64,000 nt of DNA, from NCBI GenBank assembly GCA_031002005.1, contig CM061921.1, positions 172,368,935 to 172,432,934 of the forward strand, written 5' to 3'. The position numbers and the translations under genes are program-made. Source of the stretch: Vandiemenella viatica. Lineage: Eukaryota > Arthropoda > Insecta > Orthoptera > Morabidae. Of the stretch, positions 54,477 to 64,000 are shown piece after piece (within the stretch, counting starts at the first letter, position 1; each line of letters starts with the position of its first letter). The notes beneath the pieces were generated by a model. The model was not told the DNA's origin. It searched no databases and was given only the letters and a program-made list of their open reading frames with translations.

Positions 54477-56007
54477 TAGTGTTGTAAAAAACGTGTTTTT
54501 TTCTGGCTTGAAAAAAAAAAACACGAAAAAAAACTTTGAAAAAAAAACATGTTTTTTTTTCTGGAAAACGTTTTTTTTCACAACTACTAAATCTCAAATT
54601 TGTAAGGCAGTTATCGTTTAAAATGACTGTTTTAGAGTTTATTCTAAGTACTTATCTTAGTTTAAAATCTCTATATTTTTCTGGTTCAGTAGGAAAAAAA
54701 AAAGTTACGAAAATATTGGCAAAATTGACTGAAATTTTTTTTATGAACGGGGATTTCCCGAAGAGATTAGGTTGCGCGAGAAGGAATCCCCCATTCTCCA
54801 TTGTTTGGATTGATACTTGCTATCTGAAATAGTGCTGCCAGCCCTACAAAATTACCTACAGATCTTTTAAAAAAATTAGGAATTTAAAATTTATCCACGG
54901 TTTTTTGCCTCTTTTTATTACTTATTGGGCTTTCTTTATATTCGTATACTTGTTAACTCTCAGAGTATAGTGTATAGTGGTACTGACTCATTAAATTGTC
55001 AGTAAGGGAGCGTGCATAAACCACATAGCTCCATTTTGGCCTCCTGTGAACCCTCCCTATTCCCCCACGTAGCCCTACGTGGCTTTTGCCTACCCCCCCC
55101 CTCTACCCCCCGCTCACGTAGCACATAGCTTTCTTCCGTTTTGATTCCAGAATCATTTTTTACTGTTTTCTCTTGACAAACTATTGTAAATTACATATGG
55201 ATATAATTAACTGAGGGAAATAAATACTCACATGCTGTTGTGAGTTCAGTTCCTCATTTTAACTGTGAAAAATGTTACGAAAGGAAAGTTACGTGGCCTG
55301 GCTCGGAACCCCCCCCCCCCTCTCCCCACGTAGCCCAGCGTAGCCTTCCAGCTAACCCCTCCTCCCTCTGGACCGACCCACGTAGTTTGTGCACGGTCCC
55401 TAATTATGAATCGTTTCCTTGCAACCGTTGGTGTAAACAAACGATTGAAAAGAAGTAAAGCTCCTATTTTGTTTGATAATAGAGTTTAATTCAAACTTAA
55501 AAGACCGTAATACAGAACTATCGGCGCAGTCTTTATGCACAGTGTGTACTTTGCTCACAATTTAAAATTGCAATCTCAAAATCTTTTGCGAACAATACAA
55601 GAACAACCAGTAAAAGAAAATTTAACTATTTCTGAAGTTATGGATCTAGAGGAGACAGAAGAAGAGACAGAAAATTCCGACACCGATCGAACTAGTGTTC
55701 GTAGTGCTGATACTAGTGAATGTGGTACTGACATAGAGGATGAATAAAATTATGTTACCTATATAGATATACTTATGAATCATTATGTGAGACATTATAT
55801 GATTCAGTAAGACTTAAAACACACTTGTAAAATGGAAGTTCCTTAAATAAAACTATAATTTATCAAATATATTGTTTTCTGAGAAAAAAAAAGAAAAAAA
55901 AATTAGAAAAAACAAAATTTAGAAAAAAAACACGGATGCTAAGTTTTTTTTCATGTTTTTTTTTTCACAAAGTTGAAAAAAAAAGTTTTTTTCAGTTTGC
56001 AACACTA
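54477..56007. mobile_element. hAT-like non-autonomous element
   Basis: The ends TAGTGTTGTAAAAAACGTG and the reverse complement of the right end, TAGTGTTGCAAACTG, are hAT-like. ATCTGAT flanks both sides (54470-54476, 56008-56014), 7 of the usual 8 duplicated bases. Subterminal regions have long A and T runs with mirrored TTTGAAAAAAAAACATG words. The interior has only small ORFs (54536-54832; 55535-55747, acidic, LEETEEETENSDTDRTSV) and no transposase. Confidence 0.8.
55006..55402. mobile_element. MITE nested in the hAT element
   Basis: The left end AGGGAGCGTGCATAAACCAC and the reverse complement of the right end, AGGGACCGTGCACAAACTAC, are inverted repeats. C-rich runs and CACGTAG words occur just inside both. 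It has no coding capacity. The C runs at 55094-55101 and 55307-55321 are prone to sequencing length error. Confidence 0.72.
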
Positions 56008-56885
56008 ATCTGATACATTTCATCACTTTCGTCTTGCTTTGATCTATAAACAGAATTCACTTACTACTCCTATTGCATTAAATCCTATTTTTATATTTAA
56101 TCTACAAGTATCAGTATCATATCTGATACATTTCATCACTTTCGTCTTGCTTTGATCTATATTCAGTATATAATCTTCCTTCAGTATTTTGTTCATGCCA
56201 TTCAGTAACTTCTCAATATCCTCAGCACTATCTGCTAACAAGACAATGTCATCAGCAAATCGTAGCATACTTTTTTTTCCTCCCTGAACACTTATGCCAC
56301 ATGGAAATTTTTCTTCGACTTTCTTTATTGCTACTTCTACATGCTAGTTGAATATGAACGGGGATAGACTATAACCTTGTCTCACACCCTTTTTAACTGA
56401 TGAATGTATCTCGTGATTCTCTACTTTTCTTATAGCCACTTGATTCTTACATGGTTTATAGAGTATTCTTCTATTTCAGTACGTTAGACCTAACTTGTTT
56501 AAAATTTTGATCATTTTGTCCCACCTAACATTATCGAAAGCTTTTTCTAAATCAACAATCACCATAAAAGTATCCTTGTTTTTCTTGATCCGACATTCAA
56601 GTATTAATCTTAAAGACTGAATTGCTTCCCTTATACTGCTATTTTTCCTAAACCCAAACTGATCTTCACCTACTACCCATTTATGCTACCTTTTCCATCC
56701 TTCCGTATGTTATTCTGTTCAGTAATTTTGAAACATGTGATAATGGTGCGATAATTCTCACATTTGTTGGCTTGTGCTTTCTTTGGAAGTGTGAAGATGT
56801 AATTTTTTTTATTAAATTCAGTCGGAATATCTCCTGTTAGATAACTTTTTGATATCAGCTTGAATAATATTAAGATTCCTTCTTT

Positions 56886-57069
56886 TCGCTCAATGCGATG
56901 CGATGCGGCCTGCTGTAGTATGCGTGTACCTTTAGAGTCGCCACCAGCACCGTGCGTGGCGCATTGTGCCGCCTCGCCCTCGCTAACGTCTGTTTCCCGA
57001 AGATAGTAGTAGCAAGCAGGTTTAAATCGTGCGAACCTAATTAATTTTTGAAAGTTGCTTAACATTGTT
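56886..57069. other. Short GC-rich unexplained stretch
   Basis: Sequence with GCGATGCGATGCGG and GGCGCATTGTGCCGCC lies between an RTE copy and a MITE relic. No gene was recognised. Confidence 0.35.
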
Positions 57070-57345
57070 TAGGGGGCGTCCATTAATGACGTGAGGTGTT
57101 TTTGAGGGAATTCCGCCCCCCCCTTTTTTGGTGAGACTTCATGAGATTTGGTCGCAATTCCCCCCCCCCCCCCCTCTAAAATGACCTCGCAACTTTTTGA
57201 GACCCGTTTTTTTTTTAGGTCTCATGCTCCGAACTGCGGTTATACCCCCCTAACGTCGGATTTAGGACCGAAATACCCCACTAAAATCGATATTCGCGTC
57301 ATTTGTAAACCTTTGTGTTTTAGTTCTACAATTCTAAAAGACCTG
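57070..57345 (+). mobile_element. MITE relic related to 40146-40484
   Basis: It opens with GGGGCGTCCATTAATGACGT and GAGGTGTTTTT, as the 40-kb copy does, and both share GACTTCATGAGAT and AACTTTTTGAGACC-type words. A right inverted end is not readable. C runs lie at 57117-57124 and 57161-57174. Confidence 0.65.
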
Positions 57346-57429
57346 ATGGAAGCATATTAAAATCTTTAAAATCGAATAGAATTTGGTTACACCACTACTG
57401 CCTCCCTTCAAATAAAAACGAGGTAAAAA

Positions 57430-59935
57430 TAGTCCCCCAATCAGATCTCCGGATGGGTACTGCTCATGGAGGATTCATCAGAATGGATAGAAACATTCTA
57501 CGAGTCGGAGCATGGAAAATTGGAAGTGTGAATAGTTAGGTAGGCTAGAAAATCCAAAATGGAGATGGAACAACTTAATTAGATGTTGTTGGGATTAGTT
57601 AGATTAAATGGAAAGACGCACAGGATTTCTGGTCTCGGGAATACAGGATAATAAACACACAAGCTGTCAATGGAGTCACTGGTGTAGGATTTGTAATGAA
57701 AAAGAAAGTAGGGAAGCGGGTGAGTTATTATGAACAGTTTAGTAACAGAATTATTTTGATGAGGTTAGAAAACTAAGCCCCTTCCCAACCACATTATTAC
57801 CAAGTCTACATGCCAACATCACAGGAAGATGACGAGAGAAAATTGAGAAATATTTGCAGAAATGGTAGACTTAGGCCTAAGGTGTAGCTCTGCAAGGAGC
57901 TCATCCGAGGACGAATGGGATGCATTATAGACGGAAAGAATGAAAGCTAGTAAAGAAACATTAGGCTTCAGGGAACAAGCTGCCCGAAAACCTAGGATCA
58001 TAGAATTTTTTTTGGAGCTGATGGATCAGAGGAGAAGGTAAAAAATGGTCACTATGAAGCAGGAAGAGAACAATACAGCAAATTAGAAATCAAATAAATA
58101 GGAAATGCAAAAAGCAAAAGAAAAATCGCTAGAAAAATACTGGGAAGAAGTAGAAAAGGAAATGGTAGCACGTAAAGTATATGATGCATATAGAAATGTC
58201 AAATAGTATTTTGGTGAAAAGAAGAAAAGTGTTATAAACATTAAATCTGCCAATGAGAAACCTCTTTTAAGCTCAGACGATAGAGCTATCCGATGGAAGG
58301 AATACATTGAGAAACTGTACGATGGGGACGACTTGAATAATAGTGAAATGGAAAAGGAAGGCGATGTCAACATTAATGACTTATGAGAGCCTGTTTTGAG
58401 AACAGAATTTAATAGAGCTCTGAATAACTTGAAAGCAAAAAAGGCAGTTAGAATTAATGAGATCCCTGCAGAACTTCTTAAATCCCTAGGAGAAGAAGGA
58501 ATCGAAATATTATTCAAGCTGATATCAAAAAGTTATGAAACAGGAGAAATTCCGACTGATTATAATAAAAATATCATCTTCACACTTTCAAAGAAAGCAC
58601 AAGGCGACAAATATGAGAATTATCGCACCATTTTCACATGCTTCAAAATTACTGACCAGAATAATATACTGAAAGATGGAAAGGGTAGTAGAAGAGATAG
58701 TAGGTGATGATCAGTTTGGGTTTGGGAAAAATCGCGGTACAAGAGAAGCATTTCTGCCTTTAAGATAAATAGGTAATGCAAAAAGTAAAAGAAAAATGGC
58801 TAGAAAAATACTGGGAAGAAGTAGAAGTAATACTTGAATGGCGGATCAAGAATAACAAAGATACTTTAGATGGCGTTTGTTGATTTAGAAAAAGCTTTCG
58901 ATAATGTTAGGTGGGACAAGATGTTCAAAATTTTAAAGAAGTCAGGTATAATGTATCGAGATAGAAGAATACTCTATAAACTATATAAGAATCAAATGGC
59001 TATAATAAAAGTAGAGAATCACGAGAGACATGCATCAGTTAAAAAGATTGTGAGACAAGGTTGCAGTGTATCCCCGTTCATTTTCAACTTGATTGTAGAA
59101 GAAGCAATAAAGAAATACAGGGAATGGAAAAAAAGTATTCTACGATTTGCTGATGACATTGTCTTGTTCGCAAAAATGGCTGAGGATAATGAGTAGTTAC
59201 TGAATCACATGAACAAAATACTGAAGGAAGATTTTGCACTGAATATAAATCAAAGCAAGACAAAAGTGATGAAATGTAGCAGAAATAATACCAATACTAG
59301 TAGATTAAATATAAAAATAAGATTGGATGCAATAGGAGAAGTAAGTGAATTCTGTCACTTGGGAAGCTAAATTACATCCGATGGCTGAACCAGGAATGAT
59401 GTTAATTGCAGAATAGCATTAGCAAAAAGAGCCTTTATGAAAAATAGAAACCTTTTAGTTTCAAATATTTATCTAAAAATTAGAAAGAACTTTTTAAAAC
59501 GATATGCGTGTAGCACAACACTTTATGGTATCGAAACATGGACTTCAGTAATACCGGAAAGAAAGAAAATTGAAGCATTTGAAATGTGGTGCTACAGTAG
59601 AATGCTGAAAATTAAATTGACTAACAAAGTAAGAAATAAACGAGTTTTGGAAATAATGGGTGACAAAAGAAGTTTGTGGAAGAAGCTTACAGAAAGAAGA
59701 GACAGTCTGGTAGGTCATTTTTTGAGACATGCTAGATTGGTTAATTTGCTGGTGGAGGGAACAGTTGAAAGTATGAACTGTATAGGAAGACAGAAATTAG
59801 AATATATGAAGCAGGTAATTGAGGACGTGGTTTGTAAGGTGTATGTAGTGATGAAGATGTTAGTACAAGATAGGAAGGGAAGAAGGATAGCATCAAACCA
59901 GTCGAAAGACTGACTACTGCAAAAAGAAAATGTCA
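57430..59935 (+). pseudogene. RTE LINE copy, plus strand
   Basis: From 57430 (the 5' UTR is missing) the copy shows the endonuclease region (INTQAVNGVTGVGFVMKKKV near 57655, QVYMPTSQEDDE near 57805), the linker (58400-58480, LNNLKAKKAVRINEIPAELL), then RT (MAFVDLEKAFDNVRWDKMFK near 58870, VRQGCSVSPFIFNLIVEEAI, LRFADDIVLFAKMAEDNE near 59140). The C-terminal block is 59437-59913 (LLVSNIYLKIRKNFLKRYAC, KIEAFEMWCYSRMLKIKL), and the 3' end is ACCAGTCGAAAGACTGACTAC. A 60-base piece of the linker (58087-58150) is repeated inside the RT at 58763-58826, replacing part of it. About ten stops are visible. The 158-residue C-terminal frame is the longest open stretch. Confidence 0.9.
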
Positions 59936-59939
59936 TCAG

Positions 59940-61710
59940 TAAACAGCCAAACAGGGAAATCGGCAGGCCTCGATGACATACGATCAGAAAAAAGTAATAA
60001 ATTTGGAAATAAAATCAATGAATGGGTTCTACAGCTCTTTAAAAAATGTCTGAGCACATATCAAATTCCGAAGGTATGGCGGAGGACGACAGTCATTGCC
60101 CTGCTGAAACCTGGAAAAGAAGGGAACAATCCCAAAGATTTTAGACCTGTAGCGTCTTGTGTCACCTTTACAAAATATTTGAGCAATTAATTCTGAATCG
60201 TATCCAGCCTGCGGTTGATACAAAACTTATACCACAGGAAGCTGACTTTCGTCGTGGTAAAAGTTGTACTGGCCAACTGCTGAAACTAACACGGTTTATA
60301 AATGTTGGATAGGAGACTCGTAAGGCCACGGGTGTGGTCTTTGTGGACCTGTCAACAGCATACGATGCTGTTAGCCACCAACTACTCCTTGACATGGCCT
60401 ACAATTTGACAAAGGTCACCGGATTAAACAAGCTCATCTTTTAACCAAGCTATTCTTTTCCAGAACCACAGGTTTTTCGTTGACTATCAAGGACAGCGCA
60501 GCCGATGGAGAGAACAAAAAAAAAAAAAAAAAAAAAAGGTCTACCTCAACGTAGTGTACTGGCCCCAATCCTTTTCAACATTTATACAAATGATCAGCCA
60601 TTACATCCAGCTACCAGGAGCTTCGTGTACGCTGATGATCTTGCCCTAGCCTCACAGAGCACAAAGCTTGAAGTTGTAGAAAGAAATTTGTCTGTTGCCC
60701 TTGAAGGCCTATCAAGCTATTACAGGGAAAATAACTTAAGACCTAACCCTTCAAAAACTGAAGTGTGTGCCTTTCACCTAAAAAACACAAAAGCTCAGCG
60801 TAAGTTGAAAATAATGTGGTCAGGTACCGAACTGCAGACATGTAATTCCCCAAAATATCTGGGAGTGGCACTCAACGGAACCCTCACATATAAGAAGCAA
60901 ATTGAAGATATCTACAAGAAACAACTTCTGCGCAAACTAGTTGGATCACAGTGGGGTAGTCTACCGCAAACTATATATACTTCAGCAATGGCCCTTTGTT
61001 ACTCTGTTGCAGAATATGCATGACCAGTTTGGTACTTATCATCTCACACCAAAGAGCTGGATGTAGCCATCAATAATTCCTGTAGGCTTGTGACATGATG
61101 CCTAAAGCCTACCCCAGTTGACAGGCTTTACCAGCTTTCGAAAATTGCATCACACAGTATCCAGGAGAGAAGTGGCTGCAAACAAGGATAGGACAAAAGT
61201 AGAACTGGAAAGCGTTCATACACTGCACGGCCATACACCACGAGCTCAGAGACTCAAATCCAGGAAAAGCTTCGTGAGAACATCGCGGGAACTAATTGTG
61301 ACACCTGAAAAAGCAAGTGTACAGTTGTGGAAAATGAAGGCCCCTAACATCTCGTGACAATTGACAGTTACAGATCGCTTACCACCTGGTCACGCAGAGG
61401 ACTGGAACGTCTGGCGGTCCTTAAATCGATTGCGAACAGGAGTGGGCAGGTCCAAGCAAAACCTAGTGAAATGGGGTCATATTGATGCTACCAGTATTAA
61501 GTGCGAATGTGGTGAGAACCAAACTATGAACCATATGATCGAGTGCTCTATATACCTATCATCCTGCAACAAATGTGGTCTGTTTCGAGCTACACAGAAT
61601 GCACTTGAGTTTGGGAAGTATTGGGCTAAATGTGTTTAAAGTAGTTTATTTCAACAATGTATTAAATGTGTATTTGATGTTTATGATTCGAGAATAATAA
61701 TAATAATGAA
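59940..61710 (+). pseudogene. Jockey-superfamily RT, 5' truncated
   Basis: The copy starts in the pre-RT region: TGKSAGLDDIRSEKSNKF and IPKVWRRTTVIALLKPGKEG, then a FRPVAS block. After a frame change come the FRRGKSCTGQLLKLTRF-like region and VVFVDLSTAYDAV (first RT Asp, near 60340). An A run of about 22 bases (60516-60538) precedes LPQRSVLAPILFNIYTNDQP, FVYADDLALASQSTKLEVVE (catalytic YADD, near 60630) and NLRPNPSKTEVCAFHLKNTK. A C-terminal region (61361-61639) ends with ECGENQTMNHMIECSIYL, a zinc-like Cys/His block. The tail is (AAT)n at 61693-61707. It is truncated at the 5' side, with no endonuclease, and broken by several stops and frameshifts. Confidence 0.87.
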
Positions 61711-61784
61711 ATGAGGTGGCTATAATCTTTGGATGTAACTTGTGGAACTAATTAATCAGGTCGAACTTGGTCCATCCTGCCGAC

Positions 61785-62073
61785 CAGGGTCTTTAATGCA
61801 GTGGCTTCCCGTTTCCTTCTGCATCCCCATACTGTTGATCATTTCTGATCCATCCGCCTTTAGGGGCCGTTTCCAACCCCAAGGGTGAGAGTGTGCCCTG
61901 AACCACTCCCCGCTCTTCCGCCCTCCTTTCCGATGCCGTTGGCAAGCAGTGGGTGACTCCTTATACCAGTCGCCAGAGCCTCGTCCGTGCAAACTGGGTG
62001 CAGCACGTGAAGGAGAGGTTGACAATTGGTTGGAAAAGGCTAGTATAGTCTCTCCCAAACGCTTACACCCCGC
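61785..62073 (-). repeat. Solitary RTE 5' UTR fragment
   Basis: It matches 35870-36162 along its whole length (TTTAATGCAGTGG, CATCCGCCTTTAGGGG, CGCCAGAGCCTCGTC, GGTTGGAAAAGGCTAGTATA) with about 10 percent differences and a short deletion near 61960. No RTE coding part adjoins it. Since LINE copies normally keep their 3' end, an isolated 5' UTR is odd. Confidence 0.82.
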
Positions 62074-62079
62074 AGATGA

Positions 62080-64000
62080 CATGAAGTAATAGGATCAAAA
62101 CGGAAGGAGACGGCAAATAGATGCATGGTAACTTTGGTATTATTTCTAAAGTTCATTTTTGTAGGTGAACGTGAAATGACGATAAATGCTAATAAGAGTC
62201 AACTCATTAGGTGTAATGATATATACAGTAACTAAAGGTACTATATGATTGCAGAGCGAGGGAGGGATGGCTAATTGAAGTGTTAGATTGTAAGTATTAT
62301 AATGGTGTGTTAGTTTGGTGGAGAGTTGGCATCTTTGCTGCACTTGATACGAAAATACTAAAACATTTGAATAAATTACAAATGTTTATGATATACAACT
62401 CACTAGTCACATCTTTTAGAAAAATCAAGGGATAAATAAAAAGGTTTCAAAATATATATTTATCGAAAGAATTAAGACGGTTCACAAATAAAGATTTTTT
62501 TTTTTATTAAGTTCATCTTATTGCATTTTGCACATGTGTTAGAAAAAATGTGTCATTAAGGTTAATAGCTTGATTTGGCTAATGTCTCACTGTATGACAA
62601 TTATGTAAATCTGGGTCGTTATGCACGGTGGAGAATTATTGGAAATTGTCTCAGTTGTTTAGATTTATCATATCGTTGAGTGGTGCCGCTCTGTCGATAC
62701 AAAGCGGGGCTCGGCTCGGCTCATTGCGACCAGCAAGGTCACTCTCGTGGCCTCGGGTAACCGGTCGTACATTGTAGGAAGTCGTGAGTCGCTTTGCCTA
62801 GACTGTTGTTGAGAGAAACAAAATTCTCTCGGTCGGAAAGTAATAATCAAGTTTTGCTCATTGTTTCTCCTACTGCAATGAAGAAGTTTCGTGGCTTTGG
62901 TCGTAGGCTGTCAGTGTCTTTAACCAGCAATCATTTCTCCTCGTACCTATTTGCTTTGAACTTGCAACATTTATAACAAACACCAATGTCTAACACAAAA
63001 ATGTTCTGATTGGCTACTGAACTTTACCATTTGCCACACATTGGAGTCCTTGTAACCTCGAACTAATTATTTTCGACAGGTCGATTACTCACACTGCGAT
63101 AGCGGTGTAATAAAACAATTTCTTTTGGTCATCATAACCTAAAAGCTTTTTCGTAGGATAGTTGCTTTTTTGTGGTAGGAAACTCGTGGTCAAAACTTCC
63201 GTCCTTCGTACTGTGGTCGTTCGGTGTTAATCACTTTATTGGACGTAGCGCTGCTTTTTATACAACGCATGTTGGAACGATTGTTGCTTTTTCTGAGAAT
63301 CCTCGAGCCAGCGGTTCAGCCACGCACGCTCTAGCTAGGTGAAAACGTCCCAAGAACTATACGCTACTAAGCGCAATACAATATCTTGGCATGACACTTT
63401 GTAATACACTAAATTGCGTAGGACACTTTGGACAGGTGGAAAGATGAGGTTCCAGAATCCTTCATTTACTGGAGATGATGACTAGGGAATGCACCTTTAG
63501 ACTTGAGAAAACTGGGTTAAAACACTTTGGTCAGCTAATTGCTTGACTATGTTGGTGTTACCCAAATTTTGGATATCAAATACAGGAGTTGGAGGTTGTG
63601 TAAAGGCGGGGAGATGAAGATTTTCATAGAACACAATCAATAACTGATATATTAAAGCAGGTGAATTGGGATTCAATCAAAAATGGAGAAGGGTGAAGAG
63701 AGTGGTAGGAGTACACAAGCCGTATATTGGTGAAGAGGCTTGGAAGGATATCGGAAGAAGAAAAAATGTATGTAAGGGAAAAAATGATCATGGCCATAAG
63801 CTGCCACTCGCTTTCTGGCATGGAGATTGGGAAAATTTTCTTTTGTATGTAAGGAAGTGATGGATTAGCATACACTACCAAGGGATATGCTGAATAGTTT
63901 ACCTAAAACAATGAAAGATCATAAAAATTAAAAGTAATAGGATGGAGACACTACACGCAAAGAATTTAATAGAAAATTTCAGTAAGAAAATGGAAAAAGT
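62080..64000. other. No recognisable gene
   Basis: Only short open frames without motifs are present. The part 62690-62770 is GC-rich (GGGGCTCGGCTCGGCTCATT) in AT-rich surroundings. A plus-strand stretch at 63600-63860 has Lys/Arg-rich codons but no identifiable domain; it runs off into the window edge with no gene call possible. Confidence 0.4.

Larger units (their letters stand above)
53829..56885 (-). pseudogene. RTE LINE copy, 5' truncated, split by a hAT element
   Basis: The 3' end at 53829 (GTCGAAAAGACTGACGGCACC-type on the minus strand is diverged) leads into the C-terminal block (KRKFLVSNIDLGIRYNFLKL near 54300). RT text resumes beyond the hAT insertion: MLRFADDIVLLADSAEDIEK (56268-56200, catalytic FADD) and further upstream VNKPRKKEN-type degenerate regions to KANKCENYRTI near 56760. 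The 5' end is lost near 56885. A 111-base tandem duplication (54399-54476 plus 56015-56047 against 56049-56160) repeats the INIKIGFNAIGVVSEF region. Confidence 0.85.

Overview
This window looks like the repeat-rich genome of an arthropod, most likely an insect. tRNA-derived SINEs, RTE, CR1, Jockey and Tx1-like LINEs, Tc1/mariner and hAT transposons all occur as old, nested copies. The abundance of one SINE family and of an RTE family with a 'craniofacial development protein 2-like' endonuclease suggests a large-genome polyneopteran; that is inference. I found no convincing intact host gene, rRNA, functional tRNA or CRISPR array. Almost every readable protein is a broken piece of a mobile element, and one piece comes from an integrated double-stranded DNA virus-like element.

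Layout. 1-8.9 kb: AT-rich DNA with a dispersed repeat carrying a 113-residue ORF (1.2-2.0 kb), a Tc1-like transposase tail (4.6-4.9 kb), a SINE with target duplications (6.6-6.8 kb) and an internally deleted mariner with both ends and TA duplications (7.75-8.42 kb). 8.9-20.5 kb: a giant palindrome. Two ~4.34-kb arms in inverted orientation end exactly at Tc1-like termini flanked by TA and enclose a ~1.27-kb loop. A probable 1.4-kb solo LTR later entered the left arm and a 246-bp SINE later entered the right arm; the mirrored arm shows the empty site for each. 21.2-22.9 kb: one mariner-type transposon nested inside another. 27.0-28.5 kb: two convergent broken genes, one an A32/FtsK-like packaging ATPase of the kind found in Maverick/Polinton-like elements and adintoviruses.

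28.9-32.9 kb: a CR1-type LINE with an esterase-like ORF1, endonuclease and reverse transcriptase, plus a fragment of a second copy. 32.9-36.2 kb: a nearly full-length RTE. 36.2-40.1 kb: a nearly full-length Jockey element. 40.1-41.2 kb: a MITE and two diverged direct repeats. 41.2-45.8 kb: a hAT shell holding a LINE and a complete but dead Tc1 element. 45.9-46.5 kb: a SINE, a Penelope-like reverse-transcriptase scrap and a CR1 tail. 46.5-53.1 kb: a Tx1-like LINE interrupted by a SINE and by a 2.15-kb element with long terminal inverted repeats, a gag-like zinc-knuckle ORF and hammerhead-like motifs. 53.8-59.9 kb: two more RTE copies, one split by a hAT that itself contains a MITE. 59.9-61.7 kb: a Jockey-superfamily reverse transcriptase. 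61.8-62.1 kb: an isolated RTE 5' UTR. The rest shows no recognisable gene.

The pieces do not form a pathway; the content is a layered record of insertions. The strongest candidates for something undescribed are the 11.6-kb Tc1-ended palindrome and the inverted-repeat gag element at 49.4-51.6 kb. All identities were judged by eye from motifs; no database search or alignment was run.
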